Source: CAYLNH01 sp964384625
Lineage (GTDB): Bacteria > Verrucomicrobiota > Lentisphaeria > JABSQK01
NCBI GenBank assembly: GCA_964384625.1
Contig: CAYLNH010000275.1
Span: forward strand, 1-9,737
DNA length: 9,737 nucleotides
Reading direction: 5' to 3'
A model generated the notes under the pieces. It saw only the letters and a program-made list of their open reading frames with translations, made no database searches and was not told the origin of the DNA. The position numbers were made by a program, and so were the translations under genes. This document shows, in pieces, positions 1-6,407 of the stretch; position 1 is the first letter of the stretch; every line of letters begins with the position of its first letter.

Positions 1-100
1 TCGTAGGATCGAGCCAATTGTCGGCAGGAAACGCCTACGGAAGTGACATGCGCCCCAGCCCGGGAGGTAAGCGCCCTCGCCTGCCGCCCTCCTGCGCATC

Positions 101-119
101 CCGCAGGCTTGACCTGCGG
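101..119. repeat. Perfect 7-bp inverted repeat, hairpin
   Basis: CCGCAGG at 101-107 pairs perfectly with CCTGCGG at 113-119 around the 5-base loop CTTGA. No T-run follows on the plus strand, so this is not a clear intrinsic terminator. It could be a protein-binding dyad or part of the 3' end of whatever precedes the window. Confidence 0.45.
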
Positions 120-212
120 CACTTGAGGATCAGTCTCTGACATAAATCCGTGGTTCAAGGCGGCCGTGTGTTGTAGATGACCGATCCTGGAACTCCGCAC
201 CGCAAGCTCCTA

Positions 213-228
213 CGCCGAGGCTTCGGCG
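213..228. repeat. 6-bp inverted repeat, possible dispersed palindrome
   Basis: CGCCGA at 213-218 pairs with TCGGCG at 223-228 around the loop GGCT. The surrounding TCCTACGCCGAGGCTTCGGC resembles short palindromic intergenic elements that I recall in genomes of this broad group, which read as YAEA/LRRGFG-type peptides when translated. That resemblance is from memory and needs a genome-wide count. The 9-mer GGCTTCGGC recurs at 451-459. Confidence 0.3.
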
Positions 229-426
229 CTCAAGAGGGTGCGGGATCTCTATGCGGACCGCGAAGGGCAGTAAACGGAGGCTTACCCCTTGATCTGTACG
301 CAAAACCGATCGAAGAAGCGCCCTTGAAATCTGTTCGCCGGAATTCGGGCAGAAAAGGAAAGCCTTGCCCGGTTGGCCCCGCGCCAGGACGCCACGGTCT
401 GCTTCACAGAACATGTTGGCAAAACA

Positions 427-466
427 GGACCGCGGCCCCGAAAAAGGACCGGCTTCGGCCCCGAAA
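427..466. repeat. Imperfect tandem direct repeat, about 20 bp
   Basis: GGACCG (427-432, 446-451) followed by CGGCCCCGAAA (433-443, 456-466) occurs twice. The second copy carries four extra bases (GCTT) between the two blocks. The pair lies roughly 77-116 bases upstream of the start point expected from the sigma-54-like promoter at 516-532. That is the usual distance for an enhancer-binding activator, but no known operator consensus is recognised. Confidence 0.45.
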
Positions 467-515
467 TGGTGCCAGCAAGCGCCCCCCCGTCCCCAATCTC
501 CGCTCCCGGAGTGGT

Positions 516-532
516 TTGGCATCGTATGTGCA
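516..532 (+). promoter_or_regulatory. Candidate sigma-54 (-24/-12) promoter
   Basis: The sequence TTGGCATCGTATGTGCA matches the RpoN consensus YTGGCACGRNNNTTGCW at all but three specified positions. The essential GG (518-519) and GC (530-531) are exactly 10 bases apart, as required. Transcription would begin around 542-545, giving a leader of about 45 bases to the ATG at 589 with the GGAAGGAG ribosome-binding site inside it. A sigma-70 reading (TTGGCA with TATAAC at 534-539) has only a 12-base spacer and is unlikely. Sigma-54 control of pilin genes is established in Pseudomonas and Myxococcus; applying it here is inference. Confidence 0.5.
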
Positions 533-588
533 CTATAACAACCGTCATGAAGTCATGAAGCCCCCAACAGGGAAGGAGACAAGGTTTG

Positions 589-774
589 ATGAAGACCCGG
601 AAGCGAGAGAATCAACGAAAACGTTCGGCTGAGGTGATTCGGTTTGAAGATCTGATCCCGCGGCAGGGCGTGAAAGGCGGCAAAGCCAAAGGAGTGCTGT
701 TCGGCACGATCGATCAGCCGAATCGGCAAGCAGGCGACAGCAACCGAAACACAAACGAGGGAGACGAGCGATGA
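589..774 (+). CDS. Small basic peptide with a DLxPxxxVKGG motif, first gene of the pilin unit
   Basis: This is a 61-residue, strongly charged peptide of unknown function with no signal peptide or membrane segment. The ATG at 589 is preferred over TTG at 586 because GGAAGGAG (571-578) lies at good spacing; the stop overlaps the next gene's start as ATGA, so the two are probably translationally coupled. The N-terminus is very basic (residues 2-12 mostly Lys, Arg, Gln). It is followed by FEDLIPRQGVKGG (19-31) and a polar Asn/Glu/Arg-rich tail. The DL-P-VKGG pattern resembles the double-glycine leader motif of small peptides exported by bacteriocin-type peptidase transporters, but no such transporter or modification enzyme is nearby. 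It might equally be a cytosolic regulator or chaperone for the pilin. That it is a real gene rests on the ribosome-binding site, the ATGA coupling and the absence of a better use of this DNA. Confidence 0.6.
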   Translation: MKTRKRENQRKRSAEVIRFEDLIPRQGVKGGKAKGVLFGTIDQPNRQAGDSNRNTNEGDER

Positions 775-2261
775 AGCGAAACCATTTCAACATGGTCGAG
801 ATTGTCGTTTCCATGGTCATCATTCTAGTGGCCTTGATCGGCATTCTCGGACTGCTGCCGAGCAGCATTGAAGCGAATGCAGACGCCATCAACCGCAGTG
901 CGGCGGCCGATGCCGCCGATCAGTTCCTGCACCACATGGCCGCGCGCATCGAGTCGTCGTGGACGGAGACCGAAGCGTTTCCTGACGCGAAGCCCACCAA
1001 GAAGACCGAGGATCTGATCCTGAGTTCGAACGGACTGCTGGAGAAATCGAACGTCAAGTTCTCGTTTGACGCGCCCAACGAGAAGCATGCCTGGATGGGT
1101 ACGGATGAACTGCCGGATGCCAGTCAGAACAATACTGGTATTTTCCATGTTACTCAGACTACAGGAGTAAACGCGACGGATTTTGTTGGTGAAATGCGTT
1201 GTTGGAAAGAGATCTACGAAGTCGGTCCCGGCGGCGAAGTTCTTACAGAAACGAAAAACAAAGGTAAAGGCAAGAAGAAGGAACTGCCGGACGGCATGAC
1301 CGAAGAAGAAGCTTGGACTGTCGGCAACAAAGTGCTGATCGCGCACTATCCGCCGAGTAACAATGGCGCCAGATGTCATACACTGGTCGTCGACAAGGCT
1401 GACGTTGCCGACCACTTCGAGAACAAAGGCGACGGCTGGGGCGACCACTACGGCCCTTGTCTGGAAGACCTGGACGAGAATGGTGAACTGAGTATGCGCG
1501 CAGAAGTCTGCATTCTCAATACGGAGATCAGCTGGCCGGTCGAGATGCCGTATGAGAAGCGCAGCAAGGTCACTTATCAGATGGAGATTGCCAAGCCGGT
1601 AACGGTGGTTTCGGCTGTTGAAACGGTTGCCGACGTGGAAGAGGAAACCAAGGAAGAAGAAGAAACGGTAGAGGAAACAGAAGAAGAAGAAGACCTTTTC
1701 GAGATTGAAGACGGTGAGGTCATTGTCAACGAGAAGTCGAGCACGAAACTCAAGGCACTCGGTTGTGCCCTGACTTCCGGCGGCAAAGATATTCCTGTTA
1801 CCTGTTACTTCGTAATTAACGGCGAGAAGGTGTATCCTTTCGGCAACGGCAGTGACCCGACCAAGTCAAAGAATGTCAAGAAAAACGACATCAACGATCA
1901 CAAACAGCACGAGTTCGATGCCGGCATCCTTGAAGGCGGCGCCGAGATCTCTGTGGTCGGGATATCGTGGCTGCCCAAATACGGGGGCTACAGCAAGTAC
2001 CTGCAGAAGTCGTCGAACCCGGCCAACGCCAATGTCCTCGTGCTTAAGGACGGCGATTCCGTGCCGGACATCGAGGGGTTTGACGGGCAGGACGACATCG
2101 AAGAGTACATCAAGGACTATATCGACACCAAGAACAAGAAGGTCACTCTGAAGCCGAATCAGGCGATTCTGCTGTTCGAGCTTGGTACCACCAACCTGAA
2201 TTCCTCCGCGGCGGACTTTCAGGACATGGTTGTCCTGGTGACAATTACACCGCAGGAATAG
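771..2261 (+). CDS. Prepilin-like protein with acidic linker and C-terminal extension
   Basis: This 496-residue protein begins with a type IV prepilin signal: a short basic leader (MKRNH), then F6-NMV-E10 and a hydrophobic helix to about residue 29. Cleavage would fall between His5 and Phe6, with Glu10 as the conserved +5 glutamate; the usual -1 glycine is replaced by His. Residues about 30-275 form the pilin head, closing with a SWPVEMPYEKRS/VTYQMEIAKP stretch typical of pseudopilins of the Verru_Chthon B sort. Residues 288-316 are an extremely acidic Glu-rich linker. Residues about 325-496 form a second domain ending in an LFELGTTNLNSS/ADFQDMVVLVTI pattern, which I recall loosely from surface proteins of this phylum group. 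Six cysteines (144, 202, 230, 247, 332, 345) could form disulfides. D233-LDENG238 looks like a partial calcium loop. AGGGAGA (758-764) is the ribosome-binding site. It is probably a major or structural pseudopilin; the exact role is unknown. Confidence 0.85.
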   Translation: MKRNHFNMVEIVVSMVIILVALIGILGLLPSSIEANADAINRSAAADAADQFLHHMAARIESSWTETEAFPDAKPTKKTEDLILSSNGLLEKSNVKFSFDAPNEKHAWMGTDELPDASQNNTGIFHVTQTTGVNATDFVGEMRCWKEIYEVGPGGEVLTETKNKGKGKKKELPDGMTEEEAWTVGNKVLIAHYPPSNNGARCHTLVVDKADVADHFENKGDGWGDHYGPCLEDLDENGELSMRAEVCILNTEISWPVEMPYEKRSKVTYQMEIAKPVTVVSAVETVADVEEETKEEEETVEETEEEEDLFEIEDGEVIVNEKSSTKLKALGCALTSGGKDIPVTCYFVINGEKVYPFGNGSDPTKSKNVKKNDINDHKQHEFDAGILEGGAEISVVGISWLPKYGGYSKYLQKSSNPANANVLVLKDGDSVPDIEGFDGQDDIEEYIKDYIDTKNKKVTLKPNQAILLFELGTTNLNSSAADFQDMVVLVTITPQE

Positions 2262-2274
2262 AAACCCCGGGCCG

Positions 2275-2293
2275 GACTGCCGCCGCGGCAGTC
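2275..2293. repeat. GC-rich hairpin after the pilin gene
   Basis: GACTGCC at 2275-2281 pairs with GGCAGTC at 2287-2293 around the loop GCCGC, and the complementarity is perfect for 9 bases on each side of a single centre base. It lies 14 bases after the stop codon and just upstream of the stronger terminator hairpin. The two may act together, or this one may protect the 3' end of the pilin message. Confidence 0.55.
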
Positions 2294-2303
2294 ACGGTTC
2301 ATC

Positions 2304-2345
2304 CGCGGGGCCGGGCAGACTGCCTGGCCCCGCGATTTATTGTTT
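2304..2345 (+). terminator. Intrinsic terminator of the first pilin unit
   Basis: The arms 2304-2318 and 2320-2334 are complementary over 15 positions, with a single G-U wobble (G2313/T2325). They form a very stable GC-rich stem of about 14 pairs with a 3-base loop. ATTTATTGTTT (2335-2345) follows at once, as expected of a Rho-independent terminator. It separates the 771-2261 pilin gene from the downstream genes. Confidence 0.85.
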
Positions 2346-2470
2346 CCGATCACGGCACTTCAGCAAACCGGCTCGCGAATGTCGGAGGAAGAATTCTGCA
2401 ACCATGTCGGGCCGCGCCGCATCCTAAGGAAACAGAGGGAAACGGCAGTGGAGAACTTGACCCCCGTGTC

Positions 2471-2499
2471 TTGTTTTGTCGAAAATTCCCGGTTATATT
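2471..2499 (+). promoter_or_regulatory. Candidate sigma-70-type promoter of the second unit
   Basis: TATATT at 2494-2499 matches the -10 consensus at five of six positions. TTGTTT at 2471-2476 is a weak -35 element (TTG conserved) at the ideal 17-base spacing. Transcription would start near 2506, about 20 bases before the ATG at 2526. Its position just after a strong terminator and before a closely packed gene run supports it. TTGACC at 2457-2462 looks better as a -35 alone but is about 31 bases away. Confidence 0.45.
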
Positions 2500-2525
2500 T
2501 GAACGAGAATGGGTAGAGCACAATC

Positions 2526-3185
2526 ATGTGGGTGAATCAAACCATGAAACAGAATCTGTGGCGCGGCATCCTGATCCTCCTGTGCCTGGCGACGGGGGCT
2601 GCCCTTCGGGCTCAGGGCGAGAAAGCCGATCTTGCCGATCCGGACCGCGGGGAAGCGCGGGAGCCGGAAATCGTTGCCGCCCCGAAAGCGCCGGAAGGCG
2701 ACGATGCCGGCGTCAGCTTCAACGTCCTGCAACTACGGCGTCAGTATCCACATATCTACAAAGGCTGTCGAAAAGATCTGCTTTTCAATACGCGTTTGGC
2801 CAAACGACTGCAGTCCCAGGCAGAAAGCCTGAAATCCGAGGCCAAACACTCCGAATCGAAGAAACGAAAATACGACGAGGCAAAAGAGCTTGCTTCCCTG
2901 TTCGCGGAATTGGCCGAACAGAATGCCGTTGTTCTCAAAGCCTTTGAGGGCCAGGGGCAGCGCGGCCTGATTACGGAAGCCGCACTCAAGAAGATCCCCA
3001 AACTCGAGAACAGGATCAAGAATCTCAGCGGCAAAGAAGTCAAACGCGACTGGCTGACGTTTGATGAGGTCCAGGAGTATGCGAACCGCGGGCTGCTTTA
3101 TCGAACGGAGAACGAAGAAGTCCAGCCGCACTCCAAGTCCCACTGGTATGAGCCGAAGAAGAAAGACAGGAAAGAACAGGATTGA
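2526..3185 (+). CDS. Secreted coiled-coil protein, family unknown
   Basis: This is a 219-residue protein with no family I recognise. An N-terminal Sec signal peptide is clear: a basic start, a hydrophobic core LWRGILILLCLATGAAL (about residues 11-27) and a likely signal peptidase I site after ALRAQ (about 31). A Pro/Asp/Glu-rich spacer runs to about 60. It is followed by a long, highly charged helical region (about 85-170, with repeats such as LAKRLQSQAESLKSEAKHSE) predicted to be coiled coil, and a basic polar tail ending KKKDRKEQD. The start may be ATG 2526 or ATG 2544 (MKQNLWRG), which is equally good for a signal peptide; neither has a strong ribosome-binding site. The next gene begins 10 bases after the stop, so it is probably co-transcribed with the minor pseudopilin genes. 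A periplasmic scaffold or assembly role for the pseudopilus is a guess from context. Confidence 0.75.
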   Translation: MWVNQTMKQNLWRGILILLCLATGAALRAQGEKADLADPDRGEAREPEIVAAPKAPEGDDAGVSFNVLQLRRQYPHIYKGCRKDLLFNTRLAKRLQSQAESLKSEAKHSESKKRKYDEAKELASLFAELAEQNAVVLKAFEGQGQRGLITEAALKKIPKLENRIKNLSGKEVKRDWLTFDEVQEYANRGLLYRTENEEVQPHSKSHWYEPKKKDRKEQD

Positions 3186-3195
3186 AGCGGAAACC

Positions 3196-3978
3196 ATGAT
3201 TTCTCCACGTCAGCATTCCGACGCAAAGGGTGACTGTCATAGGCGTTTCACACTGATCGAGCTGTTGGTGTCGATGACAATCCTGAGCATCATCATCGTC
3301 ATCCTGCTATACATTACCCAGAGCGCCCAGACCAACTGGACGAATCAGGAGGGACGCAGCAAGATCTATCAAAACTCACGGGTTGTGTTTGACGTTCTCG
3401 ACCGGGATTTCCGTTCGATTCAAACATCTGACATCAGCGGTCAGGAGGTTGGGTTCCATATTTTTGACCACGATTCGGAAGATGTATCCAAGCGGAACCT
3501 GATCTGCTTCGTCGCCACGATCGAGCCGGATGTTGGCGCCACCTCCCGGATGGTCGAGGTCTCCTATCGTTTCCATCGGGATCCGGCTGCGGCAAATACG
3601 CGATGGATTCTTGAACGCCAGCAGGTAAGCAACAATGATCCCGCCGGGAACTGGGATTTCTTTGACACACCGGCCAATTGGCACGAGAATGATAATGTTG
3701 ATCCGGGTCCCCCGGAGGTACCGCCGCCGCCCTGGGAAACGGTCGCGGCCGGAATAGAAGAGTTCACGCTTGAAGTCTATGCTCCGGGCGGCAGCAGCCC
3801 CTTGGCGCCGGGTGATTACACGACACGTCCGGAACGGGTCATGGTCCATTTGTCTATCTTCGACGAGGCCCTGACCGGATCTCTTGCCGGTCTTCCGGAT
3901 ACTCAGGCCGCCAAAATCCGCCTGAAGACGCAGCGGTCCTTTACGAAGATCATCTATCTCGGCAACCTCAATAAATAG
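3196..3978 (+). CDS. Minor pseudopilin, GspJ / Verru_Chthon cassette C-like
   Basis: This 260-residue protein carries a type IV prepilin signal: a 17-residue polar leader, then FTLIELLVSMTIL with Phe18 at +1 and Glu22 at +5, and a hydrophobic helix to about residue 40. The residue before cleavage is Arg17, not Gly. The region after the helix (QEGRSKIYQNSRVVFDVLDR, 51-70) matches the 'aR.afD.l.Rd' pattern of GspJ/PulJ-type and Verru_Chthon C proteins. The body includes a Pro-rich loop (168-179, GPPEVPPPP). Near the end, PERVMVHLSIFDEALTGSLA (212-231) corresponds to the conserved closing strand of that family. ATG 3196 is chosen because it gives a normal prepilin leader; a frame opening further upstream would overlap the previous gene and add a non-pilin-like extension. 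It should sit in the inner membrane before processing and at or near the pseudopilus tip afterwards, alongside the GspK-like product 8 bases downstream. Confidence 0.85.
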   Translation: MISPRQHSDAKGDCHRRFTLIELLVSMTILSIIIVILLYITQSAQTNWTNQEGRSKIYQNSRVVFDVLDRDFRSIQTSDISGQEVGFHIFDHDSEDVSKRNLICFVATIEPDVGATSRMVEVSYRFHRDPAAANTRWILERQQVSNNDPAGNWDFFDTPANWHENDNVDPGPPEVPPPPWETVAAGIEEFTLEVYAPGGSSPLAPGDYTTRPERVMVHLSIFDEALTGSLAGLPDTQAAKIRLKTQRSFTKIIYLGNLNK

Positions 3979-3986
3979 GTGGCGCC

Positions 3987-6407
3987 ATGAAGCTTCAGAC
4001 TGGTCCCCAAAAGCCCCGCAGCAGAAATGCAGACGAGCGGGGGTCGGCCCTCATCCTGACACTCGGCATGTTGATGTTAATCACGGTTCTGTTCATCAGT
4101 TTCACGATTGTCGCCATCTATAACCAGCAGAACATCAAGATCACTGAGAACATCATCAAGGCCCGGCTGCAGGCACAGACGTCCCTGCAGCGAGTGTATG
4201 CGCTGCTGGCCGCGGAGTGGGGGGATCCCAGTGACCCGCAGAACCTCTACCCCGCTTCCAAGGGCCCGCAGACGGGGTTTATTGATGATGCTTCCGGATC
4301 CTGGGCCAACCGGAACTACTGGGTCAGTACCGGGGCCGATACACAGGGCCTTGACGAGGCGCTTCATGTGGTTTACGGCGGGGTTGACTTCACCCCAAGC
4401 AGCACCGCCAGTCTTGACAGCAGCGGCGATATCGGTTGGGTGCATATCCCTGATCCGGGCGGCAGCGGCGAGATTATCGGTCGCGTCGCCTATATCGTGG
4501 TTGATGAATCCGGCAAAATCGACCCCACCGCAGCAACCGGCGCCACGGCTGAAGGGTCCGAGACCCGAACCGGAATTGACCCTTCCGATATCAACCTGCA
4601 GGCGGTTTTCGATGCTGACGACAAAGCGGAAGCATTGCAGCGGTACGGGGTCGGTAACGGGAAGATGCCGGCTGGTACCCGCTGGTTTTCCTACTATCAT
4701 ATGCTGAAGACAGCGTCGTCCCTGGCCGACAGCACCACGAATCCCGGAGAGATCCTCCAGGATACCGTCTTCCCCTACAGCGCCGACATTGAAGCCATGG
4801 CCCAAAACGGCGACTACCACCGTTTCTACCTTGCCCGTCCGGCCTCCTACTGGGACAGCTACAACAATGATATCGCGACCGCCGTAACTCCGGCAATCGA
4901 TGCTGCAGCTTCCCTGTTCTGGAATGCCGACGGCACCATAGCAGGCAACACAGGCGGGATCCCCTGGATTCACAATTGTGCCGAGGCAACGCTGAAAAAC
5001 CAGATCATGGCCAACTTGATCGACTATGGCGACGCGGATTCTATTCCGACCACGGACCTGGATACAACCGCCGGAACCCTCACCTACATGGGCGCCGAGA
5101 AGACCCCGCTGATCAACGAGATCCATTTCGAGCAGCTTCACTACTACAGCAGCGGCTATCGCTTGCGGCTCCGAATTCGCGCCGAACTGCTCAACATGTA
5201 TGACACAGCATTGGCCGCCGGCGGGCAACTGCAGATCAAATGGACGTATTCCTGCAATATCGGGTCCGCCGCTGACATCACCACAACCTTCAACTTGCCT
5301 GCCATCGGCGCTCAACGTTATTACCACGTCGGCACAGAATCCCGCTATTATTACCTTGGCACATCATCGCTGAGCAACACCAAGATGACGATTCACTGGG
5401 CCAAGTTGACCGACAAGGACGGCAATATCATTGATTACGCGTTCAAGGACTACGAAAGCCCAACCAGCAACTTGAGTCGTTACAGTACGATTGCCATTGC
5501 CTGCGAGACCAATGATCCACGCTGCGATTTCGCCAATGAAGACTGGACCTGGTCTCCGTCCTGGAGCTCGCTGGGAGCCGGAACGCTGGACAACGGTACC
5601 GGCGCAACCGGCAAAAACACCACGGTGTGCACCTACAACGACGGCACTGCGAATACTGATGCGGAAGGCGTCACAACGCAACCCTGGCAGGCGTCGACAA
5701 TGTATATCAGCAACAACGGCATCAGCACCATGTGGGAATTGGGCGCGATTCACCGCGGGGAACCATGGCAGACGATCAACCTCCACACGTTCAACTCGGC
5801 AGCGGACGAAACAACCGGATTGGGAGTCTATGCCGACGGCGACGCCAACATTCTGGAACAGCTCAAGCTGACCCAGAGCAATCGGGTCTACGGCAAAATC
5901 AACATCAACACGCATTCCGCCAAGGTCTTGAAAGGATTGTTGACGAACATCCGGATCGGCGCGACGTACGCCGCTCCCGGTACCGGCGCGGACGGGATTT
6001 CTGAAAGCGAAGCCGGCAAGATCGCCTACGAAGAAGACAGCGGTGTTCCGAAAATCGAATGCTGGCTCTACCAGAACGGGGCGGCAACATCGGAACCCCC
6101 GTTCGCCAATCGCGGCCGGCTGGCGGATATCGCACACCTGCAAAACAGTACGGCCGGGACCCAGAATACGGATGCAGCCAAGGAAGAAATCATCTGCAAA
6201 ATCGCCCAATTGTGTACCACCCGAACGAATTTCTACACGGTCATTGTGGTTTCCCAGATCATCAAAGACTTTGCCCCCATCGGCTCCCTAGATTTCGAAA
6301 ACACCAGGGACCGAATTGAGGCCGAGCAGAAGTTGATGGCGGTGATTCAGCGAGATGCACACACCAACAACTTCACAATCATCCGAACGGATTATCTGGA
6401 TGAGTGA
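3987..6407 (+). CDS. Large GspK / Verru_Chthon cassette A-like tip protein
   Basis: This is an 806-residue protein. Its basic leader and ERGSALILTL (17-26), leading into a hydrophobic helix to about residue 43, match PilX/GspK-type prepilins; as in GspK the +5 position (Leu after Gly19) is not Glu. The segment ENIIKARLQAQTSLQRVYAL (54-73) is the amphipathic continuation. Further motifs fit GspK and the Verru_Chthon A family: NRNYWVS (108-114), IIGRVAYIVVDESGKIDP (163-180) and GKININTH (636-643). The last recalls the 'INiNtA' helix-hairpin region where GspK proteins measure their C-terminal domain. Typical GspK has roughly 300-350 residues, so about 400 residues of Ser/Thr/Gly/Asn-rich, probably beta-rich sequence are inserted between these landmarks. 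AGGTGG (3977-3982) is the ribosome-binding site. The stop overlaps the next start by 8 bases. The likely role is capping or initiating a pseudopilus, with an enlarged exposed domain. Confidence 0.85.
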   Translation: MKLQTGPQKPRSRNADERGSALILTLGMLMLITVLFISFTIVAIYNQQNIKITENIIKARLQAQTSLQRVYALLAAEWGDPSDPQNLYPASKGPQTGFIDDASGSWANRNYWVSTGADTQGLDEALHVVYGGVDFTPSSTASLDSSGDIGWVHIPDPGGSGEIIGRVAYIVVDESGKIDPTAATGATAEGSETRTGIDPSDINLQAVFDADDKAEALQRYGVGNGKMPAGTRWFSYYHMLKTASSLADSTTNPGEILQDTVFPYSADIEAMAQNGDYHRFYLARPASYWDSYNNDIATAVTPAIDAAASLFWNADGTIAGNTGGIPWIHNCAEATLKNQIMANLIDYGDADSIPTTDLDTTAGTLTYMGAEKTPLINEIHFEQLHYYSSGYRLRLRIRAELLNMYDTALAAGGQLQIKWTYSCNIGSAADITTTFNLPAIGAQRYYHVGTESRYYYLGTSSLSNTKMTIHWAKLTDKDGNIIDYAFKDYESPTSNLSRYSTIAIACETNDPRCDFANEDWTWSPSWSSLGAGTLDNGTGATGKNTTVCTYNDGTANTDAEGVTTQPWQASTMYISNNGISTMWELGAIHRGEPWQTINLHTFNSAADETTGLGVYADGDANILEQLKLTQSNRVYGKININTHSAKVLKGLLTNIRIGATYAAPGTGADGISESEAGKIAYEEDSGVPKIECWLYQNGAATSEPPFANRGRLADIAHLQNSTAGTQNTDAAKEEIICKIAQLCTTRTNFYTVIVVSQIIKDFAPIGSLDFENTRDRIEAEQKLMAVIQRDAHTNNFTIIRTDYLDE

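Larger units (their letters stand above)
1..585. other. Upstream stretch without a convincing gene
   Basis: I see no reading frame here with believable protein composition; the open frames on both strands are rich in Pro, Arg and Gly and lack family motifs. A plus-strand frame ending at TGA 44-46 (last residues VGRKRLRK) could be the tail of a gene cut by the window edge, but 14 codons cannot be judged. Small inverted repeats lie at 101-119 and 213-228, an imperfect direct repeat at 427-466, and a sigma-54-like promoter at 516-532. The stretch therefore looks like the control region of the pilin genes that follow. Around 205-270 one frame reads SSYAEASALKRVRDLYAD and then stops. This could be a dispersed intergenic palindrome or a decayed gene end; I cannot tell which. 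Confidence 0.5.

Noticed and set aside
101..119. Rho-independent terminator at the left edge
   Set aside because: The stem is perfect but no T-run follows on either strand close enough to support termination.
427..466. CRISPR-like array
   Set aside because: Only two imperfect copies with no spacer of regular length and no cas genes.
130..522. 130-codon open frame on the minus strand
   Set aside because: Composition typical of antisense GC-rich noncoding DNA, no recognisable motif, and it covers the promoter-like region.
516..539. Sigma-70 promoter TTGGCA / TATAAC before the peptide gene
   Set aside because: The spacer would be only 12 bases; the same bases fit a sigma-54 element with exact spacing.
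177..632. 151-codon open frame on the plus strand before the pilin unit
   Set aside because: It is Pro/Arg/Gly-rich with no motif or ribosome-binding site and runs into the better supported peptide gene at 589-774 in another frame.
4077..5327. 416-codon minus-strand open frame opposite the GspK-like gene
   Set aside because: It is a shadow of the codon bias of the plus-strand gene, whose pseudopilin motifs are clear; the antisense product shows no domain, signal or start site.
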